Positions 42,241 to 50,089 of a stretch of DNA of 64,000 bases are shown piece by piece. Location: assembly GCF_000420725.1 (NCBI RefSeq), contig NZ_ATVM01000002.1, positions 182,961 through 246,960 of the forward strand, written 5' to 3'. The notes beneath the pieces are model-generated. The model did no database searches and had not been told where the DNA came from. It saw only the letters and a list, made by a program, of their open reading frames with translations. Source of the DNA: Marinococcus halotolerans DSM 16375. Lineage in GTDB: Bacteria; Bacillota; Bacilli; Bacillales; Marinococcaceae. A program made the position numbers and the translations under genes. Numbering within the stretch: the first letter of the stretch is position 1; the number at the start of each line of letters is the position of its first letter.

Positions 42241-43839
42241 CTACGTTGTCTGGCTGGAAACGAAATAGGAATTCTCATGGAAGGAAATATCAGGATATTT
42301 GTCTTTTGCCATGTTTAACTGGAAGTCATTTTCAAACAGGGCAACCAACCGGTCGTTCCGGTCGAGAGCCAAATTCTTTTGTTTTCTGGTGAAGGTATTC
42401 ATTGCTTCCGCTGGACCGTCCACCCACCTGGCTACCGACAATGGAAGGTTTTCCATTTTAATGTGGGCGTTGTATTCATTATTCAGCCGGTGCTCGAGTA
42501 CTTCAAACTGAAGCACGCCGACCACGCCGACAATCTGCTGCTCCGGTACCCGCTGATACGTTTTAAACAACTGGATGGCGCCTTCCTCGGTTAATTGCTG
42601 CAGTCCTTTTTCAAATGATTTGTGCTTCATCGCATCTTTAACAGAGATGGCAGCGAAGTGTTCAGGAGAAAAATGGGGCATTTCCTCAAAAGAAAATGTG
42701 TCTGCTTCTGCAAGCGTGTCACCAATCCGGAAGGTGCCCGGATCATACAGACCGATAATATCGCCGGCGTATGCTTCCTGAACGATACTGCGGTCTTTGG
42801 CAAGAAACTGCGTTGGCTGGTGCAGCTTCATGTTCTTGCCGATACGGACATGGTTGACCTGCATACCTGGAGAATATTTGCCCGAAGTAATTCTCATAAA
42901 GGCGATACGGTCCCGGTGTTTTGGATTCATGTTCGCCTGGATCTTGAAAATAAAGCCGGAAAAATTGTCACTGAGCGGGGAAACAAAGCCCTGGTCACTT
43001 TTCCTTCCGACAGGAGCCGGGGCCCATTCCATGAAATACTCGAGGAAATTCTGTACCCCGAAGTTTGAAACAGCGCTGCCGAAAAAGACAGGCGTGAGCT
43101 CTCCGCTTTTAATGCGTTCTTCATCGTACGCATCTCCGGCTACATCAAGAAGCTCAATTTCCTCCTGGAAGGCAGCCAGAAGCTGCGGATCGATACGTTC
43201 CTTCAGCTTAGGATCATCGGTGCCGTTTACGTAAACGACTTCCGTCTGGGAAGGAGAGTCCGGGTTGAACCATTCTACTTTCTTGGCATGGCGGTCGTAG
43301 ATGCCGTGAAAGTCCTGTCCCATACCAATCGGCCAGTTAACCGGGTACGAACGGATACCTAAAATGTCTTCCATTTCTTCCATCAGCTCGAACGGATCCC
43401 GTCCCTGGCGGTCCAGCTTGTTAATAAATGTGAAAATGGGAATGCCTCTCATGCTGCAGACTTTAAACAGCTTTTTGGTTTGTGCCTCGACCCCTTTGGC
43501 TGCGTCAATAAGCATGGTTGCTGAATCGGCTGCGGTCAGCGTACGGTACGTATCTTCACTGAAGTCTTCGTGGCCCGGGGTGTCGAGAATATTGATTCGG
43601 TGTCCCTGATAATTGAATTCCATCACAGAACTTGTGACAGATATCCCGCGCTGCTTTTCGATTTCCATCCAGTCACTCGTAGCATGACGCTGGTTTTTCT
43701 TTCCTTTAACGCTTCCCGCTTCGCGGATAGCGCCTCCAAAATACAGGAGCTTTTCCGTTAAGGTCGTTTTCCCGGCGTCCGGGTGCGAAATAATGGCAAA
43801 CGTCTTTCGCGATTCAATTTCGTTTTTCCATGTAGCCAT
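42241..43839 (-). CDS. prfC: Peptide chain release factor 3
   Basis: Translational GTPase that recycles RF1/RF2 from the ribosome. Length is 532 residues, the RF3 norm. GTPase motifs are SHPDAGKTTLTEK (near 18), the switch region with RGISVTSSVMEF, DTPGHEDFSEDTYR (near 86) and FINKLDRQGRDP (near 139). Domain II has RIAFMRITSGKYSPGMQVNH; the C-terminal domain ends in FELNMAKDKYPDISF-like sequence. The start is the ATG at 43839. RF3 has a patchy distribution in Bacillaceae. It is a single-gene unit. Confidence 0.95.
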   Translation of the reverse strand: MATWKNEIESRKTFAIISHPDAGKTTLTEKLLYFGGAIREAGSVKGKKNQRHATSDWMEIEKQRGISVTSSVMEFNYQGHRINILDTPGHEDFSEDTYRTLTAADSATMLIDAAKGVEAQTKKLFKVCSMRGIPIFTFINKLDRQGRDPFELMEEMEDILGIRSYPVNWPIGMGQDFHGIYDRHAKKVEWFNPDSPSQTEVVYVNGTDDPKLKERIDPQLLAAFQEEIELLDVAGDAYDEERIKSGELTPVFFGSAVSNFGVQNFLEYFMEWAPAPVGRKSDQGFVSPLSDNFSGFIFKIQANMNPKHRDRIAFMRITSGKYSPGMQVNHVRIGKNMKLHQPTQFLAKDRSIVQEAYAGDIIGLYDPGTFRIGDTLAEADTFSFEEMPHFSPEHFAAISVKDAMKHKSFEKGLQQLTEEGAIQLFKTYQRVPEQQIVGVVGVLQFEVLEHRLNNEYNAHIKMENLPLSVARWVDGPAEAMNTFTRKQKNLALDRNDRLVALFENDFQLNMAKDKYPDISFHENSYFVSSQTT

Positions 43840-44134
43840 TCGTTATATCCATCCTTAGTTTAAATTTGCTGATAATCTGTCCGCGTTCGTAAGCACTCTT
43901 CCTATCTTAATAGATAATCTTAGTTTTCGGCAACAACAAGGAGGGTAGAGTCCAATAGTAATTATTTTGATAAGGAAAATTTTAGATTTAATTAATGTAA
44001 AATATAGGACAATAGCCGCAAAAATTTGTAAAATTCCTTTGAATTGTTTATTTTCAAGAAATTAATGGTAAAATTTTAATATAACGTTATCATTAATATA
44101 TTTAGCTATCTATCATTTATAAGAGGTGAATGAC
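43840..44134. other. AT-rich divergent promoter region
   Basis: This 295-base stretch lies between prfC and the LysM-CAP gene. It is strongly AT-rich with several -10-like words, but I see no clear paired promoter, repeat or small gene. Confidence 0.4.
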
Positions 44135-44803
44135 ATGAGATTTAAAAGAACAGCCGTCGTCGGTGCTCTGTCAGCAACACTTATTTTCCCATTAACCGCT
44201 CTCGGGCAGGATACATACGTTGTAGAGTCCGGAGACACTTTAAATACGATTGCCAATGAGCACGGAGTAAGTGTAGAAGCGCTCATGGAAGAAAACAGTG
44301 ACATTCAGAACCCTAACGTGATCAGTGTAGGCCAGAGCATTGCTATACCAGGAAGCGAAAGCAGCTCTTCAGAAAGCAGTTCAGCTGAAACTTCAGATGC
44401 CGTATCTTCTCAAAGTGAGTCAGAATTTGAACAGGAAGTGGTCCGTCTGACGAACGAAGTGCGGGCAGAAAATGGACTTGAGCCGGTGGAAGCGGACAGT
44501 TCTCTGCAAAGCGTAGCAGACGCAAAGTCTCAGGATATGATTGAAAATGATTATTTTGCCCATGAGAGCCCGACATACGGCAGCCCTTTTGAAATGATGC
44601 AGGAATTCGGCGTTAGCTATGATGGTGCCGGGGAAAACATTGCAGCCGGACAGGACACTCCGCAGGATGTTGTAGATGCATGGATGGACTCACCGGGACA
44701 CCGTGATAACATCTTAAACCCGGATTTCACACACATCGCCATTGGCTATGAAGAAGGCGGAGAATACGGGCAATACTGGACGCAGATGTTTTTGGAAAAA
44801 TAA
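44135..44803 (+). CDS. Secreted LysM-CAP domain protein
   Basis: Cell-wall associated exported protein, 222 residues. Signal peptide at 1-25 (cleavage after LTALGQ or nearby), one LysM peptidoglycan-binding domain (YVVESGDTLNTIANEHGVSVEALMEEN to SIAIPG, about 27-72), a Ser/Glu linker, and a CAP/SCP-PR1 domain (about 100-222) with QDMIENDYFAHESPTYGSPFEMM, GENIAAGQDTPQDVVDAWMDSPGHRDNILNPDFTHIAIGY. The CAP cavity residues (two His, two Glu) are present. It resembles B. subtilis YkwD. The start at 44135 follows AAGAGGTGA. Function of bacterial CAP proteins is unsettled. Confidence 0.88.
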   Translation: MRFKRTAVVGALSATLIFPLTALGQDTYVVESGDTLNTIANEHGVSVEALMEENSDIQNPNVISVGQSIAIPGSESSSSESSSAETSDAVSSQSESEFEQEVVRLTNEVRAENGLEPVEADSSLQSVADAKSQDMIENDYFAHESPTYGSPFEMMQEFGVSYDGAGENIAAGQDTPQDVVDAWMDSPGHRDNILNPDFTHIAIGYEEGGEYGQYWTQMFLEK

Positions 44804-44813
44804 AGAGTTAGGA

Positions 44814-44842
44814 GCGGCTGCCTTCCGGCAGTCGCTTTTTTT
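44814..44842 (+). terminator. Terminator after the LysM-CAP gene
   Basis: GCGGCTGCC (44814-44822) pairs with GGCAGTCGC (44827-44835) with one wobble, followed by seven T. Confidence 0.85.
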
Positions 44843-44896
44843 GTGTTTGAATCATAACAAAAAGCAGGCTTTTCCTGCATGAAAAGTACCTGCTTT

Positions 44897-45208
44897 TTAT
44901 TGAACCCACGCCTCAGCCCAGTGCTGTATTGCATTAATGACTGGCTCGAGATCCTTCCCCTTTTTCGTCAGCTGGTATTGAACACGGACAGGCTTTTCCG
45001 GAAAAACACTGCGTTCGACAATTCCCTTTTCTTCAAGCTCTCTCAGCCGCTCTGTGATCAGACGGTCACTCATATCCGGAATTTCTCTTTTTATATCCTT
45101 GAAGCGGAGCGGTCCCTGAAGGAGGACAAGGATCAACAGGCCCGTCCATTTTTTTCCGAGCAGTTCCGCAGCAAATTCATATTTCGGGCAGATGGAAGTC
45201 TTCTGCAT
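44897..45208 (-). CDS. HxlR-family redox regulator, YodB-like
   Basis: DNA-binding repressor that in B. subtilis (YodB) senses quinones, diamide and other electrophiles through an N-terminal cysteine. The 103-residue protein has the HxlR winged-helix pattern: CPKYEFAAELLGKKWTGLLILVLLQGPLRFKDIKREIPDMSDRLITERLRELEEKGIVER. Cys7 corresponds to the sensing Cys6 of YodB and is the only Cys seen in this protein, so sensing through thiolation or alkylation is more likely than an intersubunit disulfide to a second Cys. It is divergent from a WrbA-type quinone reductase, the kind of target YodB controls. Confidence 0.85.
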   Translation of the reverse strand: MQKTSICPKYEFAAELLGKKWTGLLILVLLQGPLRFKDIKREIPDMSDRLITERLRELEEKGIVERSVFPEKPVRVQYQLTKKGKDLEPVINAIQHWAEAWVQ

Positions 45209-45290
45209 AATAGTTCACCTCTTTATGAATATAGTACCACAAAATCATTGTTTCGTAGAGGAGGGGCTGGGGTATAGCTTGAAGGGTGAG

Positions 45291-45328
45291 TTGACAGTAA
45301 GAATGTTTTCATGTACTTTCGAAAAGTA
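45291..45328 (+). promoter_or_regulatory. wrbA promoter with a YodB-type palindrome over the -10 box
   Basis: TTGACA (45291-45296) and TACTTT (45314-45319) are 17 bases apart. The palindrome TACTTT-CGA-AAAGTA (45314-45328) covers the -10 box and has the TACT...AGTA ends known from YodB operators. Confidence 0.6.
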
Positions 45329-45365
45329 AGTAACTTTATAAATATAAGTGATAGGGGTGTTGTTA

Positions 45366-45983
45366 ATGAGTAAAGTATTGGTACCATTTTATAGTTCCTA
45401 TGGACATATACACGAAATGGCAAAAGCAGTGGCAAAAGGCGCAGAAGAAACAGGCGCAGAAGTAAGGGTCGTAAGAATTCCCGAATCACAAATGGCCAAG
45501 GAAGGCATGTCCACGCAGGAGGCCTACGTCGAGGCACAAAATAAACAGGCGGACATTCCTGAAGCTACAACAGATGATCTCGTATGGGCTGACGGCGTTG
45601 TATGGGGTATTCCTACACGCTTTGGCAACATGCCGGCGCAGGTGAAGCAGTTTATGGACGCAGCTGGAGGCCTTTGGGCCAACGGTTCACTTGAAGGCAA
45701 GGTAGCAGGCATTTTTACAAGCACGAACACAGCTCACGGCGGCCAGGAAACGACCATTATTACATCAGTCGTTCCACTTCTTCATTTTGGATTCATTTTT
45801 GTCGGTCTTCCTTATGGAGAAAATCCGGAAATGGCTGAACGTGACTTTGTTGGCGGAACACCGTACGGTGCTTCTACGCTTGCCGGTCCGGATGGTACAC
45901 GGATGCCAAGTGAAGGCGAATTGACAATGGGCGGCCGTTTAGGTGCCCGCGTGGCAAAAGTGGCAGAAAAGCTTAGCAACTAA
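45366..45983 (+). CDS. wrbA: NAD(P)H:quinone oxidoreductase, WrbA family
   Basis: FMN-dependent two-electron quinone reductase, 205 residues, protecting against quinone redox cycling. Flavodoxin-like FMN loop FYSSYGHIHEMAKAVAKGAEE (residues 7-27), PTRFGNMPAQVKQFMDAAGGLW (near 77) and FTSTNTAHGGQETTI (near 112) are the WrbA signature; FVGLPYGENP and GGTPYGASTLAG follow. The start at 45366 follows AGGGGTG. Divergent from a YodB-like regulator, with a palindrome over its promoter. Confidence 0.93.
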   Translation: MSKVLVPFYSSYGHIHEMAKAVAKGAEETGAEVRVVRIPESQMAKEGMSTQEAYVEAQNKQADIPEATTDDLVWADGVVWGIPTRFGNMPAQVKQFMDAAGGLWANGSLEGKVAGIFTSTNTAHGGQETTIITSVVPLLHFGFIFVGLPYGENPEMAERDFVGGTPYGASTLAGPDGTRMPSEGELTMGGRLGARVAKVAEKLSN

Positions 45984-45994
45984 TAGAAAGCAAA

Positions 45995-46024
45995 AAAGCG
46001 TCCGCACGTGCGGGCGCTTTTTTT
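45995..46024. terminator. Bidirectional terminator
   Basis: AAAGCGTCCGCAC and GTGCGGGCGCTTT pair (45995-46020) with A and T runs on both sides, between convergent genes. Confidence 0.88.
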
Positions 46025-46036
46025 ATATGCCTGGCT

Positions 46037-46930
46037 TTAGTTACTGCCGTAAAGCTCCGAAGGGTCCGTCGCTTCGATAGGCTGGTTGATTTCACGGTGT
46101 CCGTAAAAGTCTGTGACAACTTCGCCGTCAATGAGAATCTGCGTCTGACCGTATCCAAACTGGTCCATCAACACCGCCAGCTGTTCTACAAAAGCGAGTT
46201 CGAGAGTGCTGCCGACTGTAGTGGCGTCAAGGACGGAGGGCTCAAAGGAAACATAGGCGGTGTTGTCTTTAAATTCGACAAACTGTACTTCGGTTTCCAC
46301 TGGAAGCGGACCTGTGGCATCCTCTGTTTCAGGGCCGTCGAGCCAGGCCTGAACAGCTTCAAACGGCAGGTCGTTTTCAGACGCTGCTTCCAGGCTTCGG
46401 GTTTCAGAAATTGTTTCCATTAAATCACCGTCGAGATAGTAAACAGTCACTTCTTCTGTTACAGCCTCTTCTTCTTCAGAAGACGATGCGCTTTTTGCTT
46501 CCGCATTAGCATCTTCGGAATCTTCAGCAGACTCTTCGGTGACTTCTTCGCTGTTGGCTGTGTCCTCAGAAGCATTTTCTTCTGTCGCGTTATCTTCAGG
46601 TGAGGCATTTTCTGATGAAGCCTCTTCGCTGGAGGTATCTGAGGAATCTACGCTTTCCTCTTCATTTTCTGTGGCGTTTTCTTCTGTAGAGGAGCTATCT
46701 TCAGCGGAAGCGTCGGATTCTGCCTCTTTATCAGCTTCGGAAGCTGTTTCTTCGTCTGCCTGCTCTTTATTTTCTTCGCTTTCTTCTTCCTCTTCTTCTC
46801 CGTTGGCTTCAACAGAAGCCGTCTCGGATGTGTTTTCATTGTTTTCCGCGTTTTCATTGTTTGCGGTGCCGCAGGCGCTGAGAGTAATAATGGCTGTGGC
46901 AGCAACTGCTAAAAATGAGAATCTTTTCAT
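46037..46930 (-). CDS. GerMN-domain lipoprotein with a long acidic linker
   Basis: Exported lipoprotein of 297 residues. The lipobox is ITLSAC (Cys about residue 20). Residues 25-165 are a low-complexity Glu/Ser/Asp/Asn/Ala linker with little else. The C-terminal GerMN domain (about 170-285) carries VTVYYLDGDLMETISETRSL, LPFEAVQAWLDGP, NTAYVSFEPSVLD and LAVLMDQFGYGQTQILIDGEVV. GerMN domains occur in spore germination protein GerM and in RsiX. The gene is divergent from sigX-rsiX, and RsiX has the same domain type. A TATAAT with an upstream TG (46991-46999 complement) is the likely promoter. Confidence 0.85.
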   Translation of the reverse strand: MKRFSFLAVAATAIITLSACGTANNENAENNENTSETASVEANGEEEEEESEENKEQADEETASEADKEAESDASAEDSSSTEENATENEEESVDSSDTSSEEASSENASPEDNATEENASEDTANSEEVTEESAEDSEDANAEAKSASSSEEEEAVTEEVTVYYLDGDLMETISETRSLEAASENDLPFEAVQAWLDGPETEDATGPLPVETEVQFVEFKDNTAYVSFEPSVLDATTVGSTLELAFVEQLAVLMDQFGYGQTQILIDGEVVTDFYGHREINQPIEATDPSELYGSN

Positions 46931-47245
46931 GGAATCCCCCCAGGTCGAATATTAAATTTAGTTTACAAATAATACAATGTTGTTACATAATTATACCATG
47001 TTTCAAAATAAAGAAAGGTTCAAATCCCTCAAATGAACATAAACAGGACTTTACTAATGTTAAACCAGAGCGTGAAAGCGGCGGGGGGTTTTTCAGAAAA
47101 AACTGAGGAAATGCTATAATAGTGCGAAGTATTTTGCTAATATCTTATGAGGTATCAGCAGAAGAATTAAATTTTAAATATACATAAAAAGAAAATGGGT
47201 GGAAACGTAATCCCTTTTTCCACTTTCTATTAATAAAATTACCGG
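46931..47245. other. Divergent AT-rich control region of the GerMN and sigX genes
   Basis: Holds an extended -10 box (TGGTATAAT on the minus strand, 46991-46999) for the lipoprotein gene. No open frame with a ribosome site and no known RNA was seen in the rest. Confidence 0.4.
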
Positions 47246-47271
47246 TGTAACTAATAAAGACAGGGAACGTC
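47246..47271 (+). promoter_or_regulatory. ECF-type autoregulatory promoter of sigX
   Basis: TGTAAC (47246-47251) and CGTC (47268-47271) are 16 bases apart, matching the known SigX/SigW promoter pattern (TGtAAC, CGwC). It lies 21 bases before the sigX start. Confidence 0.75.
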
Positions 47272-47292
47272 TACATTAAGGAAGTGTTCATC

Positions 47293-47832
47293 ATGCATGA
47301 TGAGTTTGAAAGGCTATATGAACAATATCATCACTCCCTTTTCCAATATTTATTTTATATGGTCCGAGATCGTGAAACGGCAGAGGAACTAGTCCAGGAA
47401 GTGTACATTAAAGTGCTGCACTCCTTTGAAACATTTGAAGGCAAAAGCAGTGAAAAAACCTGGCTCTATTCTATCGCCAGACACGTCGGCATAGACTGGA
47501 TCCGCAAGCAAAACAGAAAAAAGCGGAAATGGCTGGGAGTGCTGGGTCCTTTATCAAAAGAGGAAATGCGGGACCCGGCGCCTCTTCCAGACGAGATTCT
47601 CACTGCGAAAGACGATGTGCGTGAAATTTATGAATGCATGAAAGCATGCTCCCCGGACCAGCGGCAGGTGCTTATGCTGCGTTATGTGGAATCGCTCTCG
47701 ATCAAAGAAGCAGCCGAAGTGCTCGGATGGTCGGAAAGTAAGGTGAAAACGACACAGCACCGGGCCGTGAAAAAAATACAGGACTTAATGGAAAACAGGG
47801 AAAATTTAGAAGAAAGGAGGGCAGGAGATTGA
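47293..47832 (+). CDS. sigX: ECF sigma factor SigX
   Basis: Directs genes for cell-envelope charge and antimicrobial-peptide resistance in B. subtilis. The 179-residue protein matches SigX in FERLYEQYHHSLFQYLFYMVRDRETAEELVQEVYIKVL, in SSEKTWLYSIARHVGIDWIRKQ, and in region 4 (SIKEAAEVLGWSESKVKTTQHRAVKKI). The ATG at 47293 has AAGGAAGTG upstream; a GTG at 47284 lies inside it. It overlaps rsiX by four bases. Its promoter has the ECF consensus, so it is probably self-activating. Confidence 0.92.
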   Translation: MHDEFERLYEQYHHSLFQYLFYMVRDRETAEELVQEVYIKVLHSFETFEGKSSEKTWLYSIARHVGIDWIRKQNRKKRKWLGVLGPLSKEEMRDPAPLPDEILTAKDDVREIYECMKACSPDQRQVLMLRYVESLSIKEAAEVLGWSESKVKTTQHRAVKKIQDLMENRENLEERRAGD

Positions 47833-49085
47833 AGAAGCATAATCGTTCCAGGGAACGGATTGAACATTCATTAAAGCAAATGCCCCGGGTGCAGGATAAA
47901 CGGTCCAAAAATGAAATCTATCATAATATTCAGGACCAGCTGGACTCAAAAAAAAGATACCGCACGCACCGGCGTTGGCCGGCTCCTGTTTTTACCTCGG
48001 CGGCAGTTCTCCTACTCGCGATACTTATCGTTCCGGGAATATGGTGGACTTCGAATCAGACGGCTTCCCCTTCTCAGGAGGAAAACGCTGAAGACGAGAA
48101 TGAGACCGGAGATTCAGCGTCCACCGAACGGCAGGAAACGGAAAATACAGCTGAAAACGATACAGACAGCACAGAAGCTGAAGAACCTGAGCCGGCAGAG
48201 AACGGCGCCGAAGAAGAAAGCCCGCCGGAAATTCGGGAAGATACGGAAGAGAGCGGAGAAGAGCCGGAAGGGTATGTAGCCGCGCTTACCCAGGAAGAAG
48301 GAAGAGACAGTGTGAACGCGGTGACAATCCCCTTTGAAAGTGTACAGGGATCAGTGATTGTCCCTTTAACATTTGTAGCAGAAACGAATCTGAAAGAGCT
48401 TTTAAACTTTATTACTGAAGAAGTAGATGGAAATGAATTCGGGCTCGGTCCTGCTATGACTGAAAAGGTGTCCTGGGAAAATGCAGAGAATGGCAGTCTC
48501 GAAGCAGCAGTCTCTTCCGAAACGACGGCTGCGGAGGCCGGCCGGATTGAGCGCGGCATTGAAGAGCTTGCCCGTTATTTAGGGGAAGAAGGTATAGAAG
48601 TATCAAATATACCTGATGAAAGCAGTGGAAGCGAAGAAGAAATAGATGTCCGGGATATTGATGAAAATCGGGGCTATTATTTATATGATGTAAATGACGC
48701 CTCTTATTTAGTGACCGGTGAAGGAGCCGGTGTTTCTACTACGAATGAAAACGGGAGTCTGCTTTCATTCGAGGAAACGTTGGTGAGGATGAATGAAGGC
48801 CCTGAAATTTCTGAAGTGAGAGCCCCGATCCCCGGCTCCCTTACTGTAGGGAATGTGGAAGGTGAAGATGAATCTGTAACTATCACCCTGGCTGGCTCTC
48901 TCGAAGATACGTCTGTGGAGGTGCAGCAGGCGATGATTGATGCGGTGGGACTGGCAGCAGCTGATTTTGGATATGAATCGATAAAGTTTATCTCTGAAAA
49001 CAGTGACTCACTTGGAGAAGTGCCGCTCAACCAAAGATGGGAAGTTCCTGCAGCTCCTAACACGATCGAGTGGAGAGCGGGCTGA
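47829..49085 (+). CDS. rsiX: Anti-sigma-X factor RsiX with GerMN domains
   Basis: Membrane-bound anti-sigma factor of 418 residues. A basic N-terminal cytoplasmic part (1-48) binds SigX, one membrane helix lies at about 53-75 (VFTSAAVLLLAILIVPGIWW), then an acidic Glu/Asn/Thr linker (80-150) and an extracellular region with two GerMN-like segments (about 165-265 and 325-405). Start is a TTG at 47829 with AGGAGG nine bases upstream, overlapping sigX by four bases. The order sigX-rsiX and the GerMN-containing outer part match B. subtilis. Confidence 0.88.
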   Translation: MKKHNRSRERIEHSLKQMPRVQDKRSKNEIYHNIQDQLDSKKRYRTHRRWPAPVFTSAAVLLLAILIVPGIWWTSNQTASPSQEENAEDENETGDSASTERQETENTAENDTDSTEAEEPEPAENGAEEESPPEIREDTEESGEEPEGYVAALTQEEGRDSVNAVTIPFESVQGSVIVPLTFVAETNLKELLNFITEEVDGNEFGLGPAMTEKVSWENAENGSLEAAVSSETTAAEAGRIERGIEELARYLGEEGIEVSNIPDESSGSEEEIDVRDIDENRGYYLYDVNDASYLVTGEGAGVSTTNENGSLLSFEETLVRMNEGPEISEVRAPIPGSLTVGNVEGEDESVTITLAGSLEDTSVEVQQAMIDAVGLAAADFGYESIKFISENSDSLGEVPLNQRWEVPAAPNTIEWRAG

Positions 49086-49130
49086 TTGAAAATTTATTAG
49101 AGGGTGTAGGAAATTCCCAATTATTTCATG

Positions 49131-49162
49131 TATAATGACAATGTACATTTTGAAAATACATT
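49131..49162 (+). promoter_or_regulatory. Promoter and palindrome before the CstR-type gene
   Basis: TATAAT at 49131-49136 is a consensus -10 box. AATGTACATT at 49140-49149 is a perfect 10-base palindrome, and AATGTA/TACATT arms span 49140-49162. These may be the operator of the regulator itself. Confidence 0.35.
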
Positions 49163-49178
49163 GGAGGCCGCTTAACTC

Positions 49179-49439
49179 ATGGAATATGATGCCAATATTA
49201 AAAACAGACTCCGCCGTGTCGAAGGGCAGGTGCGGGGTGTTCTTCGGATGATGGAAGAAGGACAGGACTGCCGGGACACTGTAGGGCAGATGTCAGCTGC
49301 GCGTTCTGCGATGGACCGTGCGATCGGCGTAATTGTCAGTGAAAATCTGGAACAATGCATGCGCGAACAGATGGAACGAGGGGAAGACACCAATGAATCT
49401 GTCCAGGAAGCTATCAATCTGCTCGTAAAAAGCAGATGA
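49179..49439 (+). CDS. CsoR/FrmR-family regulator, CstR-like
   Basis: Small all-helical repressor of 86 residues (IKNRLRRVEGQVRGVLRMMEEGQDCRDTVGQMSAARSAMDRAIGVIV). It has Cys31 and Cys60. In copper sensors of the family (CsoR) the residue four before the second Cys is His; here it is Asn56. That leaves a two-cysteine pattern like the persulfide sensor CstR of Staphylococcus aureus (Cys31, Cys60), so sensing of reactive sulfur is more likely than copper. No sulfur oxidation gene (sqr, cstA, tauE) is adjacent; a repeat block follows. The ribosome site is TTGGAGG. Confidence 0.85.
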   Translation: MEYDANIKNRLRRVEGQVRGVLRMMEEGQDCRDTVGQMSAARSAMDRAIGVIVSENLEQCMREQMERGEDTNESVQEAINLLVKSR

Positions 49440-49516
49440 ATGAAAAAGAGGCCACTTCTGCGGGAAGGGCCTCTTTTCTATCCGGAAAGCGGTTATTATA
49501 TAGAGATGGATATGCG

Positions 49517-49540
49517 TCTCCTGGGGCATTTCCGCTTTTC
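49517..49540 (+). repeat. Truncated end of a module A repeat
   Basis: CTCCTGGGGCATTTCCGCTTTTC resembles the 3' end of module A (49637-49658) and precedes a full copy, suggesting a remnant of a further unit. Confidence 0.5.
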
Positions 49541-49658
49541 TTGATGTCTAGCTTCAATGCCCAGCCTCTCGGGATTACTTTCCGTCCGACTTCGAGCAGC
49601 AGGCTACTCTGCGCGGCCGGGAAGTACCCTTCGCGGCTCCCGGGGCATTTCCGCTTTT
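49541..49658 (+). repeat. Dispersed hairpin repeat, module A
   Basis: Runs from TTGATGTCTAGCTTCAATGCCC to CGGGGCATTTCCGCTTTT. It shares AGCAGGCTnCTCTGCGCGGCC and flanks with the reversed copy at 41902-42019. The ends are complementary. Confidence 0.8.
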
Positions 49659-49780
49659 ATTTGTCCAACTCCAGAAGCCAGTGACGGCAGGTCTCTTCAG
49701 CTCTTCTTTCCAAGTGAAAGAGCCACTTGTCAAAAGAGCTTCCAGATCCCGCGTCACTGTTCGGCTTCTTTCGCTTTTCT
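49659..49780 (+). repeat. Dispersed hairpin repeat, module B, first copy
   Basis: GAAGCCAGTGACG against CGTCACTGTTCGGCTTC and a central CCAAGTG/CACTTG pair allow one long hairpin. It differs from the copy at 49965-50088 at only a handful of bases. Confidence 0.85.
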
Positions 49781-49964
49781 TGATGTCCAGCTACGCCCCG
49801 CAGTCGCTTATTCCGTTGGCTGCCCTGGCTTCCTTGACTCTGGCCAAGTCCAGCCAGGGGCCAGACCAGCCGTAGGTTCACAGGAAGTGGATCATTTCGA
49901 CGTCGCCACAGGATGTGGCGTACTTAGTCGAAAATCCTACTAATGCCGCGGGGCTTCGCTTTTC
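49781..49964 (+). repeat. Dispersed repeat, module C
   Basis: Starts with the same boundary word (TTGATGTCCAGCTACGCCCCGC) and ends in GCCGCGGGGCTTCGCTTTTCTT. The ends ACGCCCCGC and GCGGGGC are complementary. The inside, with CTGGCCAAGTCCAGCCAGGGG, differs from A and B. It has no other copy in this window. Confidence 0.65.
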
Positions 49965-50088
49965 TTTTTGTCCAGCTCCAGAAGCCAGTGACGGCAGGTC
50001 TCTTCAGCTCTTCTTTCCAAGTGAAAGAACCACTTGGCAAAAGAGCTTCCAGATCCCTCGTCACTATTCGGCTTCTTTCGCTTTTCTT
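49965..50088 (+). repeat. Dispersed hairpin repeat, module B, second copy
   Basis: Ends in GGCTTCTTTCGCTTTTCTT, directly against the stop codon of the rhomboid gene at 50090. Same hairpin as the first copy. Confidence 0.85.
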
Positions 50089-50089
50089 T

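Noticed and set aside
41836..42278. Open frames of 65-124 codons on both strands after the flavoprotein gene
   Set aside because: They lie on repeat modules A and B and on a terminator hairpin.
46539..46955. 138-codon Ser-rich plus-strand frame opposite the GerMN lipoprotein
   Set aside because: It is the antisense of the Glu/Ser linker codons; no ribosome site.
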